Positions 16,517 to 24,643 of a stretch of 64,000 nucleotides of DNA are shown in pieces. A model generated the notes under the pieces. It was not told where the DNA came from, did not search any database, and saw nothing but the letters and a program-made list of their open reading frames with translations. The position numbers were made by a program, and so were the translations under genes. The DNA is taken from NCBI GenBank assembly GCA_014879945.1, contig JACSRE010000242.1, positions 160,316 through 224,315 of the forward strand. Direction: 5' to 3'. Every line of letters begins with the position of its first letter. Positions within the stretch are counted from its first letter, which is position 1. The stretch comes from Myxococcus sp. (GTDB lineage: Bacteria > Myxococcota > Myxococcia > Myxococcales > Myxococcaceae).

Positions 16517-17923
16517 CTACCCCCGTCGCTTGAGGGCCAGGTACCGCGAGACGCTGCCCCGGGTGAACTTCAGGAGCACCGGCTCTCCCGCGGGCGTCTG
16601 CATCACCAGCTCCTGGAGCTGGCGCAGCGAGGTGACCTTCACCCGGTTCACCTCGACGATCACGTCGCCAGCGATGAGCCCGCCCAGCTGCGCGACGCTC
16701 TCGGCGATCACCTCTTCGACGCGCACGCCCTGCCCCGCCTCTGGCTCCAATTCGCCCAGCACCAGGCCCAGGCTGTCCACGCGCCCGCCCGAGATGGGCC
16801 CCTTCGTGGCCACCGTCGGCCGGGTCGACAACAGCGCCGACGCGTCGATGGTCTTGCCCCCGCGCACCACCCGCAGCCGCACCACCACGCCGGGCCCCTG
16901 AATCGCGATGCGGCGCAGCAGCTGCTGGTACCGCTCGATGGGCTTGTCGTTCACCGCCACCAGCCGATCGCCGATCTGCAGCCCGGCGCGCGAGGCCGGC
17001 GACTCGGGGTACACGTCGACGATCACCGAGTCCGCCGAGTCCTTCACCTCCGAGACGGTCACGCCCAGCCACCCCCGCACCGGGGTGCCGTTGTCACGCA
17101 GGTTGGGCAGGAGATCCTTCACGAGGTTCACCGGCACCGCGAAGCCGATGCCCTGGCCCTGGTTCATGATGGCGGTGGTGACGCCCACCACGTGGCCGTT
17201 CATGTCGAACAGCGGCCCGCCCGAGTTGCCCGGGTTGATGAGCGCGTTGGTCTGAATGAAGTCGTCGAAGGGCCCCACGCCGATGATGCGCTCGCGCGCC
17301 GAGATGAGGCCGTGCGTCAGCGAGGTGTCGAGCCCGAACGGGTTGCCGATGGCCACCACCCAGTCGCCCACGTCGAGCTCGTCAGAGTTGCCGAGCGTCA
17401 CCACCGGCAGATCGACCGCGCCGGTGAGGCGGAGCAGCGCCAGATCGATCTCGGGGTCGCGCCCAACCACCTTCGCCTCGAGGCTCCGTCCATCGGCCAG
17501 GCGCGCGACGATCGCCTGCGCCCGCTCGATGACGTGGTTGTTGGTCACCACCAGTCCGTCCGAGGTGATCAAGAAGCCCGACCCGAGGCCCTTCGAGCGC
17601 CCCTCGTTCTTCGCGGCGATGTTCACCACCCCCGACCGAACGGCACGAACGAGCGGGGCCAGCGACGCAGGCGGGGTGAACGACGGCGCGAGCGATGGCC
17701 CGCCGGGGAGCTTCTCTTTCCAGAAGGGAATGATGGTGCGCTCGCGCCACGGCACCGAGCTGGGCGGCTCGGGCTCCGAGGGCTTCGCGGGGCCCACGGT
17801 GGTCAGCCCGGCCTTCTGCGCCCGCACCTTCTGGCGTGCCCAGTCGGCGACGTCATCGGCGCTCGCGAGGAGCGGATAGAGCGCGACGACGACGACGAGG
17901 AGCGGCCTCACAGCGCGACTCAA
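16517..17923 (-). CDS. HtrA/DegP-type periplasmic serine protease with two PDZ domains
   Basis: A 468-residue protease with an N-terminal signal (to about residue 22). The trypsin-like triad is complete: His130 (TNNHVI), Asp160 (DPEIDLALL) and Ser234 (GNSGGP). Two PDZ domains follow, roughly 275-365 and 380-468, the second ending FTRGSVSRYLALKRRG. The first codon read is TTG; a GTG four codons later (17911) is an alternative start. It degrades or chaperones misfolded envelope proteins. It lies directly upstream of ligD, an unusual neighbour for a periplasmic protease. Confidence 0.92.
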   Translation of the reverse strand: MSRAVRPLLVVVVALYPLLASADDVADWARQKVRAQKAGLTTVGPAKPSEPEPPSSVPWRERTIIPFWKEKLPGGPSLAPSFTPPASLAPLVRAVRSGVVNIAAKNEGRSKGLGSGFLITSDGLVVTNNHVIERAQAIVARLADGRSLEAKVVGRDPEIDLALLRLTGAVDLPVVTLGNSDELDVGDWVVAIGNPFGLDTSLTHGLISARERIIGVGPFDDFIQTNALINPGNSGGPLFDMNGHVVGVTTAIMNQGQGIGFAVPVNLVKDLLPNLRDNGTPVRGWLGVTVSEVKDSADSVIVDVYPESPASRAGLQIGDRLVAVNDKPIERYQQLLRRIAIQGPGVVVRLRVVRGGKTIDASALLSTRPTVATKGPISGGRVDSLGLVLGELEPEAGQGVRVEEVIAESVAQLGGLIAGDVIVEVNRVKVTSLRQLQELVMQTPAGEPVLLKFTRGSVSRYLALKRRG

Positions 17924-17948
17924 CCCGAGATTCGCCCCAGCGTCACGT

Positions 17949-18539
17949 TCACGCTTGCGCGGGCGCGACGTAGCGGGCGACCTTCACGCGGCCCGGGCGC
18001 AGCACGCGGCTCTTGAGACGCCACGCGGCCTTGAGCACCTCCACCACGCGCCCGTCGCTCGCCTGATCGTCCGTCAGCTCCATGTCGGAGGCCTCGGACA
18101 GGTTGGGATCGAACGGCAGCCCCAGCAGCTCGACGCGCTCCAGCCCGAACTCCTCGGCCCGCTTGATGAGCCCGTCACGAATCAGCTTCACGCCCTTCGA
18201 GAAGGGCGAGTCGTCGGCGCTGCGCAGGCACAGATCGAGATCGTCGATGCTCTCGAGGAGCACGACCGCGACCTTCCCCTTCTCGAGCTCCAGCAGCTGA
18301 TCGCGCTCGCGCGTCATGCGGTGCTTGAAGGCCTCGCGCTCCGCCTCGGAGTGCTGCAGCCCCCGCGCCAGCTCGTCGATGCGACGCCGCGCGGCTTCGA
18401 GATCGGCGGTCAACCTCGCCACCTCGGTCACCTCGGGCTCGCCCGCTTCGACGCCGTCTTCGCGCACCCGCCGACGGTCATTCACCCTGACCGCGACTTC
18501 CGGGGGCTCGCTCTCACGCTGGTTCGAAGGGTCGCTCAT
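17949..18539 (-). CDS. grpE: GrpE nucleotide-exchange factor for DnaK
   Basis: A 196-residue protein with a long N-terminal helix (about 40-95) and the GrpE beta domain: SKGVKLIRDGLIKRAEEFGLERV, then DGRVVEVLKAAWRLKSRVLRP and VKVARYV. It releases ADP from DnaK. No dnaK or dnaJ lies beside it. It has its own strong promoter (TTGACA-N16-TACCTT) inside the end of the upstream folC, so it is not simply part of the accD-folC operon. No CIRCE-type repeat was seen. Confidence 0.9.
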   Translation of the reverse strand: MSDPSNQRESEPPEVAVRVNDRRRVREDGVEAGEPEVTEVARLTADLEAARRRIDELARGLQHSEAEREAFKHRMTRERDQLLELEKGKVAVVLLESIDDLDLCLRSADDSPFSKGVKLIRDGLIKRAEEFGLERVELLGLPFDPNLSEASDMELTDDQASDGRVVEVLKAAWRLKSRVLRPGRVKVARYVAPAQA

Positions 18540-18548
18540 CGCTGGCGC

Positions 18549-18576
18549 AAGGTAACCGCCGGGGCTCGCCTGTCAA
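18549..18576 (-). promoter_or_regulatory. grpE promoter
   Basis: Minus-strand TTGACA (18576-18571), a 16-base spacer and TACCTT (18554-18549). The predicted start of transcription lies only a few bases before the grpE ATG at 18539, so the message would be leaderless or nearly so. The -35 overlaps the folC stop codon. Confidence 0.6.
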
Positions 18577-20237
18577 CGCGCACGCTGGTGGGCGAGGTAC
18601 CGGCCCGCCGCCGTCTGCACCCAGTCAGCCGCTCGCGGGTGGGTCACCACGCGCTCGAGCACCGCGGCCCAGCGGGCGAGCGCGTCGGCGTCGTCAGTCA
18701 GGTTCATCGCGCGGTTCGCCATCGAGACGGTGAGGAACGTCGGCTGCCTGGCGAGCGAGGCCTCGAGCTCTGCCTCGAAGCCTGCGTGCCGCTCGACCTC
18801 GTGCACCAACGGCCCCGGAGTGCCGAACTCGGCGTCGGGATGGCGCTCGAGCAGCGCGAAGACGGCGCGACGGAAGCGCGCGGGGTCGAACGCCGGGCGC
18901 CCTTCCTCCACCAGCGCGCCCAGGCTCCGCATGGTGATCTCGGGATCGTCACCGGGCGTGAAGGCCACGAGCGCCGCGAGGAGGCGCGCGAACTGCGCCT
19001 CCACCACCGCGAGCGCCTCGCCGACGAGGTGCAGCGAGCCAGCGATCAGCACCACCTCGCTCGGCCGCGCAGCCGCGATGGCGCCGTCGAGCGCGGCGGA
19101 GACGGACTGGTAGACCCGAACGCGCGGGGTGAGGGTGCTGGCGAGCGGCTCGAGCGTCTTCGGGTCCCTCGAGCGCGAGCTGTGCAGCGCCGTGAGGTGA
19201 ACTGACGCCACCTTCGGGAAGAGCCGCCGCACCATCGGCTCCGAGTCCTTGTCGGAGAAGACCCCGAAGACCAGGTGCGCCGGACGATCGACGTAGAGCT
19301 GCTCGAGCGCCGCCACCAACACCTCGACGCCGGCCGGGTTGTGGGCGCCATCGAGCAGCAGCGTCGGCCTGCCCTCGATCGCCTGCAGGCGCCCGGGCCA
19401 GCGCGTGCCCGCGAGCCCACGGCGCAGCTCGTCGTCGGTCAGCGCGAAGCCGCGCGCCCCCAGGACCTCGAGGCACGCCAAGGCGACGCCGGCGTTCTGC
19501 GCCTGGTGCGCGCCCGCCAGCGGCAGCGACAGCCCGCTCACCGTCCGAGCACGGCTCCGAAAGGTGTCGCCCGCGAACTCCACGTCGCGGCCCTCGACGA
19601 CGAGCGGAACCCCGGCTCCTTCTGCGGCGCGCTCGAAGACCGCCATCACCTCGGGCCTCTGGCGGGCCACCACCAGCGGCACGCCCCGCTTCACGATGCC
19701 GGCCTTCTCCTGGGCGATCAGCGGCAGCGTCGCGCCCAGCATCTCGGCGTGATCCATCGCGATCGAGGTGATCGCGGTCACCAGCGGCGCGCACATGACG
19801 GTCGCGTCGAGCCGCCCCCCCAGCCCCGTCTCGATGACGGCCAGCTGCACCCCCTCGGCTTGGAAGTGCCAGAAGGCCAGCACGGTGCCGAACTCGAAGT
19901 AGGTCAGCTCGTGATCGCGGCCCAGGCGCTGGAGCACCTCATCGACGCGCCTGGCCAGCGTCACGTCGTCGATGTCGACGCCGTTCACCTTGATGCGCTC
20001 GTTGACCCGGACGAGGTGCGGCGAGGAGTAGAAGCCGACCGTGTGCCGTTGCCCCAGGCACGAGGCGATCATCGCGCAGGTCGAGCCCTTGCCGTTGGTC
20101 CCCGCGACGTGGATGGAGCCGAAGGCGCGCTCGGGGTGGTCGAGGCGCTCGAGGGCCGCCCTCACCCGCTCCAGCCCCAACCGCATGGTCGAGGGCATCA
20201 GCGACGCGAGATACGCGAGCGCCTCGTCGGGCCTCAT
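18573..20237 (-). CDS. folC: Bifunctional folylpolyglutamate/dihydrofolate synthase with C-terminal extension
   Basis: A 554-residue protein. The ATP-binding motif HVAGTNGKGST lies at 44-53, with ETGLGGRLDAT and LLLDGAHNPAG of Mur-ligase-type folate enzymes. It adds glutamate to dihydropteroate and folates. Typical FolC is about 420-440 residues, and here about 130 extra residues follow from 424 (starting VAFTPGDDPE). That tail is helical, has no motif I know, and is unexplained. The start is 7 bases after the accD stop; accD-folC order is also found in other proteobacteria. Confidence 0.93.
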   Translation of the reverse strand: MRPDEALAYLASLMPSTMRLGLERVRAALERLDHPERAFGSIHVAGTNGKGSTCAMIASCLGQRHTVGFYSSPHLVRVNERIKVNGVDIDDVTLARRVDEVLQRLGRDHELTYFEFGTVLAFWHFQAEGVQLAVIETGLGGRLDATVMCAPLVTAITSIAMDHAEMLGATLPLIAQEKAGIVKRGVPLVVARQRPEVMAVFERAAEGAGVPLVVEGRDVEFAGDTFRSRARTVSGLSLPLAGAHQAQNAGVALACLEVLGARGFALTDDELRRGLAGTRWPGRLQAIEGRPTLLLDGAHNPAGVEVLVAALEQLYVDRPAHLVFGVFSDKDSEPMVRRLFPKVASVHLTALHSSRSRDPKTLEPLASTLTPRVRVYQSVSAALDGAIAAARPSEVVLIAGSLHLVGEALAVVEAQFARLLAALVAFTPGDDPEITMRSLGALVEEGRPAFDPARFRRAVFALLERHPDAEFGTPGPLVHEVERHAGFEAELEASLARQPTFLTVSMANRAMNLTDDADALARWAAVLERVVTHPRAADWVQTAAGRYLAHQRAR

Positions 20238-20244
20238 GGCGCGC

Positions 20245-21108
20245 TCAGCTCAAGAGGCCGATGATCTGCGAGAGCTTCGCGCGCAGCTCCTTGCGCTGAA
20301 CGATCGCGTCGATCATGCCGTGCTCGAGCAGGAACTCGGAGCGCTGGAAGCCCTCGGGCAGCTTCTGGCGAATCGTCTGCTCGATCACGCGGGCGCCAGC
20401 GAAGCCGATCAGCGCGCGGGGCTCGGCGATCACCACGTCGCCCAGCCACGAGAACGAGGCCGCCACGCCGCCGGTCGTCGGGTTGAGCAGCACCGAGATG
20501 TACGGCTTGCGCACCTCGCGGAAGCGGTTGAGCGCGGCGCAGGTCTTCGCCATCTGCATCAGCGACAGAATGCCCTCTTGCATGCGAGCGCCGCCCGACG
20601 ACGAGAAGACGATCGCCGGCACGTCGAGCTCTCGCGCGCGCTCGAACACCCGCGTCACCTTCTCGCCCACCACGCTGCCCATCGACCCGCCCATGAACTC
20701 GAAGAGGAACGCGCCGATGCTCACGTGCTGCCCGTCGATGCGCGCGGTGCCCGAGACGAAGGCGTCGTTCTCGTTGAGCGCCTTCCGGGTGGACTTGATG
20801 CGATCGCGGTACTTCTTCGAGTCTGAGAAGCCCAGCGGGTCCTGCGCCTCCAGCCCCTCGTCGTGCTCCTCGAAGGAGCCCTCGTCGCAGAGCGCCAGCA
20901 TGCGGGCCCGCGCGTTCCACGCCATGTGGTGGTTGCACGACGGGCACACGTTGAGCGCGCGCTCGAGCTCCTCTCGCAGCAAGATCTCGCCGCAGGGCTC
21001 GCACTTCACCCACAGGCCCTCCATGCGGCTGGGAGCGCTGCGCTGATCGACCTCGTCAGCCTCGACCGAGGCGGCGATCTTCGGCTTCTTCTTCGCGTAC
21101 CACGACAT
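20245..21108 (-). CDS. accD: Acetyl-CoA carboxylase carboxyltransferase beta subunit
   Basis: A 287-residue subunit that, with AccA, moves the carboxyl group from biotin to acetyl-CoA in fatty acid synthesis. The N-terminal zinc ribbon is intact (Cys36, Cys39, Cys55, Cys58). The crotonase-like core shows SSSGGARMQEG and GGVAASF. The ATG giving MSWYAKKKPK was chosen over an upstream in-frame start because a promoter ends seven bases before it. The BirA that would biotinylate its partner is encoded at 44915. Confidence 0.96.
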   Translation of the reverse strand: MSWYAKKKPKIAASVEADEVDQRSAPSRMEGLWVKCEPCGEILLREELERALNVCPSCNHHMAWNARARMLALCDEGSFEEHDEGLEAQDPLGFSDSKKYRDRIKSTRKALNENDAFVSGTARIDGQHVSIGAFLFEFMGGSMGSVVGEKVTRVFERARELDVPAIVFSSSGGARMQEGILSLMQMAKTCAALNRFREVRKPYISVLLNPTTGGVAASFSWLGDVVIAEPRALIGFAGARVIEQTIRQKLPEGFQRSEFLLEHGMIDAIVQRKELRAKLSQIIGLLS

Positions 21109-21115
21109 GCCCGCG

Positions 21116-21144
21116 CTCGTAGCGCCACGGCCTGGCGGGCTCAA
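21116..21144 (-). promoter_or_regulatory. accD-folC promoter
   Basis: Minus-strand TTGAGC (21144-21139), a 17-base spacer and TACGAG (21121-21116), seven bases before the accD ATG (21108). Predicted leaderless transcript; no ribosome binding site fits. Confidence 0.5.
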
Positions 21145-21174
21145 GCGCGACGACACGAGCCGGTGCGTAACGAG

Positions 21175-22563
21175 CTACGCACCCGCGAGCGCTTCGACCT
21201 CGGCCCGCCCCTTGGGGATCGCGGCGGTCAGCACCTCGCTCCCGGTCGCCGTGCACACCACGTCGTCTTCGATGCGAACGCCGCCGAAGCCCCGCCCACC
21301 GTTCATCGCCAGGTAGCGCTCGGCCCGGTCGAAGTTCACCTGCCCCCTGAACTTCGCGCGGAAGTCGGGGCTGCGGAGGATCGCCGGCACGAAGTAGAGG
21401 CCGGGCTCGATGGTGAAGACCATGCCCTCGGCGAGGTCCATGTCCATGCGCAGAAAGGCGGTGCCGAACTGCGTGCTGCGCTCGCGCCCCGGGTAGAGCA
21501 CGCGGTCGCCGAAGGCCTCGAGGTCGTGCACGTCGAGGCCAAGCTGGTGGCCGAGCCCGTGGGGGAAGAAGAGCGCGTGGGCGCCTGCCTCGACCAGGCT
21601 GTCGGCCGCCCCGGTGAGGAGCCCGAGATCGACCAGGCCCTGCGCGAGCACCCGGCACGCCGAGAGGTGCAGCTCGCGGTAGCGCACCCCCGGCCTCACC
21701 TGCCCGATGGCGTGCAGCTCGGCCTTCAGCACCAGCTCGTAGACGTCGCGTCCCTCGGGCGTGAAGGCTCCGCCGACCGGCCAGCAGCGGGTCACGTCGC
21801 TGCAATACCCCGCGGGCCCTTCGGCCCCCGCGTCGAGCAGCACGATGTCGCCGGCGGCGAGCGTGTTGCCGTGATCGTGGTTGTGCAGCACCTCGCCGCG
21901 CACCGAGAGGATGGTGCCGTACGCCGGCACGCAGCCGCTGCGCGCGAACGCGCCCTCGACGAGCCCGGCCAGCAGCTCCTCCTTGACGCCCGGCCTCGAG
22001 GCCTTCATCGCCGCGAGGTGGGCCTCGTGGGTGACGAGGGCCGTCTTGCGCATCTCGGCGAGCTCCTCGGGCCCCTTGCGCAGCCGCAGCGCCGCGATGG
22101 CCTCGAGCACCTCACCGCGCCCCACCTTCGTCGCGTCGTCGAACTGCAGATCCTGCCCGGTGATGCTGCGCGCCCGCGCGGTCGCCTTGAAGTCGGCGAC
22201 GGCGATCGCGTCGAGCTGGCGGCCCTTCGCGAGCGACTGCAGGTGCGCCTCGAGGGCCTCGACCGTCATCACCTGATCGACGCCCTGTCGCCGCTTCACC
22301 ACGTCGAAGGGCTCCACCTCGCCGTGCCAGAGGGCGTCGCCGATGGTGCGCTCGGGGAGAAACAGGGTGACGGTCTTCTCGGCGGGATCGAAGAGCGCGG
22401 CGCTGCCGGGCTCGGGGCGCTCGAAGAAGTAGAGGAAGTTCGAGTCGGCGCGAAACGGGTACGTGTTCGCGGGGTAGTTGCGCGAGATGGCGCCGCCGCT
22501 GAACAACACCAGGGGCCGCGTGAGTGACGCCAACAGCCGGTCTCGACGCTGAAGGAAGCTCAT
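21175..22563 (-). CDS. Aminopeptidase P family Xaa-Pro peptidase (M24B)
   Basis: A 462-residue metallopeptidase with an N-terminal creatinase-like domain and a C-terminal pita-bread domain. The dinuclear metal ligands are visible: VLLDAG, YCSDVTR, PHGLGHQLG, FTIEPGLYF and VRIEDD. It removes the N-terminal residue ahead of proline. The ATG giving MSFLQRRDRLL was chosen over a TTG eight codons upstream. TAGATC ends seven bases before that ATG. It is divergent from the quinone oxidoreductase gene. Confidence 0.93.
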   Translation of the reverse strand: MSFLQRRDRLLASLTRPLVLFSGGAISRNYPANTYPFRADSNFLYFFERPEPGSAALFDPAEKTVTLFLPERTIGDALWHGEVEPFDVVKRRQGVDQVMTVEALEAHLQSLAKGRQLDAIAVADFKATARARSITGQDLQFDDATKVGRGEVLEAIAALRLRKGPEELAEMRKTALVTHEAHLAAMKASRPGVKEELLAGLVEGAFARSGCVPAYGTILSVRGEVLHNHDHGNTLAAGDIVLLDAGAEGPAGYCSDVTRCWPVGGAFTPEGRDVYELVLKAELHAIGQVRPGVRYRELHLSACRVLAQGLVDLGLLTGAADSLVEAGAHALFFPHGLGHQLGLDVHDLEAFGDRVLYPGRERSTQFGTAFLRMDMDLAEGMVFTIEPGLYFVPAILRSPDFRAKFRGQVNFDRAERYLAMNGGRGFGGVRIEDDVVCTATGSEVLTAAIPKGRAEVEALAGA

Positions 22564-22631
22564 GAAGGGCGATCTACCCGAAGCCAAGACGGAGCGAGAG
22601 CCGACCGAACGGACGTGCTATCGGCCTGCGC

Positions 22632-23618
22632 ATGAAGGCGCTCGTGATGATCTCAGGCGAAGGGCCCCGTGGCTTGTCGATGAAGGACGTCGCAGCGCCG
22701 AGCTGTGGCCCTGACGAGCTCAGGGTCGGGGTGAAGGCGAGCGCGCTCAACCGCGCCGATCTGCTGCAGACCCTGGGGCTGTATCCGGCGCCGGCCGGGG
22801 TGCCCTCCGACATCCCCGGGCTGGAGTACGCCGGCGAGGTGCTCGAGGTGGGCGCGCGCGTCACCCGCTGGAAGAAGGGCGACCGCGTGATGGGCCTGGT
22901 GGCCGGCGGCGCGTGGGCGGAGCAGCTGGTGACCCACGAGCGCGAGGCCATCGCGATGCCCGAGGGCCTCGAGTTCTCGCGCGCGGCGGCGATCCCCGAG
23001 GCGTTCATCACCTCGTTCGACGCGCTCGCGCTTCAGGGGCAGCTCACCGCCGGCACCCAGGTGCTGATCCACGCGGTGGCCTCGGGGGTGGGCACGGCGG
23101 CCCTCCAGCTGTGCGCCCTCTTCGGCGCCCGCCCGATCGGCACCGGCCGCAACGCCGCCAAGCTCGAGCGCGCCACCCACCTGGGGCTGCGCGACACCGT
23201 GTTGGTGAACGCCGAGCAGCCCCACTTCGCCGACCGGGTGAAGGCGCTGACCTCGGGGCGCGGGGTTGACCTGGTGCTCGACCTGGTGGGCGGCGACTGG
23301 CTCCCGCAGACGCTCGACGCCATGGCGCCGCAGGGCACGCTGATGCTGGTGGGGCTGGTCGCGGGGGCGTCGGCCGAGGTGCCGCTGCGCACCGTGCTGG
23401 GCAAGCGCCTGACCGTGATCGGCACCACGCTGCGCGCGCGCCCCCTCGAAGAGAAGATCGCCGTCGCCCGCAGCTTCGAGCAGTTGCTGGTGCCGCACTT
23501 CAAGACGACGCGCCTGGCGCCCGTCATCGATCGGGTGGTGCCCATCGTCGAGGCGCCGGCCGCGCTCGAGCGGCTTGCGGCCAACGACTCCTTCGGCAAG
23601 ACCGTGCTCACCTGGTGA
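22632..23618 (+). CDS. NAD(P)H:quinone oxidoreductase, PIG3-type medium-chain dehydrogenase
   Basis: A 328-residue zinc-free MDR protein: N-terminal GroES-like domain (NRADLLQTLGLYP, GLEYAGEV) and a Rossmann domain with ASGVGTAALQLC. The closest recognisable group is TP53I3/PIG3-like quinone reductase. It is first in a coupled operon: its stop overlaps the next GTG start by four bases. TATCGG lies seven bases before the ATG. Confidence 0.9.
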   Translation: MKALVMISGEGPRGLSMKDVAAPSCGPDELRVGVKASALNRADLLQTLGLYPAPAGVPSDIPGLEYAGEVLEVGARVTRWKKGDRVMGLVAGGAWAEQLVTHEREAIAMPEGLEFSRAAAIPEAFITSFDALALQGQLTAGTQVLIHAVASGVGTAALQLCALFGARPIGTGRNAAKLERATHLGLRDTVLVNAEQPHFADRVKALTSGRGVDLVLDLVGGDWLPQTLDAMAPQGTLMLVGLVAGASAEVPLRTVLGKRLTVIGTTLRARPLEEKIAVARSFEQLLVPHFKTTRLAPVIDRVVPIVEAPAALERLAANDSFGKTVLTW

Positions 23619-24643
23619 CCCCCATGACCTTCGACCCCAACGCTGCCGCGCCCGCTGACTCCGGCGTCTTCGGACTGCCCTTCGCCCCCGAAGACTCGCG
23701 GGTGGTGCTGATCCCCGTGCCGTTCGAGGCCACCACCAGCTACGGCGGCGGCACCTCTGACGGGCCGGCCACCATCCTCGAGGCCTCGAAGCAGGTCGAC
23801 CTCTACGATCTCGACACCGGCAAGCCCTACGAGGCCGGCATCGCGATGCTCGAAGAGAGCGCCGACGTGCGCGGGTGGAACGATCGCGCCAAGGCCCTCG
23901 CGGCGCCGATCGTCGCCTCGGGAGGCCGCGACTGCGACCCGCGCGCGCTCCAGGCGGTCAACGCGTTCAGCGAGCAGATGAACGGGTACGTCTACGACAC
24001 CACCAGGGCGTGGCTGGCGAAGGGGAAGATCGTCGGCGTGATCGGCGGCGATCACTCGACCCCCTTCGGCGCGATGAAGGCCTACGCCGAGACGTACCCG
24101 GGCCTGGGCGTGCTGCACCTCGACGCCCACGCCGATCTCCGGGACGCCTACGAGGGCTTCACCTGGAGCCACGCGTCGATCATGTTCAACGTGATGAAGC
24201 GCCTGCCCGACGTCGCGCGCCTGGTGCAGGTCGGCATTCGCGACTTCGGCGAGGCCGAGTTCGAGCTGATCCGCCGCTCCGATGGGCGCATTCACACCTT
24301 CTTCGATTCGCGGCTGGCGCACGCGCGGCTCGACGGCATGCCCTGGCGCGAGCAGGTCGACGCCATCGTGCAGCAACTGCCCGAGCACGTGTACCTCTCG
24401 TGGGACATCGACGGGCTCGACCCGGTGCTCTGCCCCAGCACGGGCACGCCGGTGCCGGGCGGCCTCGGCTTTCACCAGGCCTGCACGCTGCTCGAGGGCG
24501 TGGTGCGCGCCGGCAAGAAGATCGTCGGCTTCGATCTCAACGAGGTCGCCCCGGGCCCCGAGGGCGACGAGTGGGACGGCAACGTCGCCGCGCGGCTGCT
24601 CTACAAGATGATCGGGTGGACGCTGAAGTCGCACGAGAGATGA
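23615..24643 (+). CDS. Agmatinase/arginase (ureohydrolase) family enzyme
   Basis: A 342-residue ureohydrolase with both metal-binding motifs intact: GGDHS, DAHADLRD and SWDIDGLDP. These hold the binuclear manganese centre. GNVAARLLYKM at the C terminus is agmatinase-like, so agmatine to putrescine plus urea is the likeliest reaction, though formimidoglutamase or guanidinobutyrase is possible. It starts at GTG overlapping the upstream stop; an ATG three codons later (23624) is an alternative. Its own stop overlaps the next ATG by four bases. Confidence 0.9.
   Translation: MTPMTFDPNAAAPADSGVFGLPFAPEDSRVVLIPVPFEATTSYGGGTSDGPATILEASKQVDLYDLDTGKPYEAGIAMLEESADVRGWNDRAKALAAPIVASGGRDCDPRALQAVNAFSEQMNGYVYDTTRAWLAKGKIVGVIGGDHSTPFGAMKAYAETYPGLGVLHLDAHADLRDAYEGFTWSHASIMFNVMKRLPDVARLVQVGIRDFGEAEFELIRRSDGRIHTFFDSRLAHARLDGMPWREQVDAIVQQLPEHVYLSWDIDGLDPVLCPSTGTPVPGGLGFHQACTLLEGVVRAGKKIVGFDLNEVAPGPEGDEWDGNVAARLLYKMIGWTLKSHER

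Noticed and set aside
14069..18016. 1315-codon open frame on the + strand across LigD and HtrA
   Set aside because: Same compositional artefact; the minus-strand genes have full catalytic motifs.
22564..22631. Possible fluoride riboswitch ahead of the operon that ends in the CLC-F gene
   Set aside because: The gap to the divergent aminopeptidase is only 68 bases and a likely leaderless start leaves no room for an aptamer; no matching conserved core was seen.
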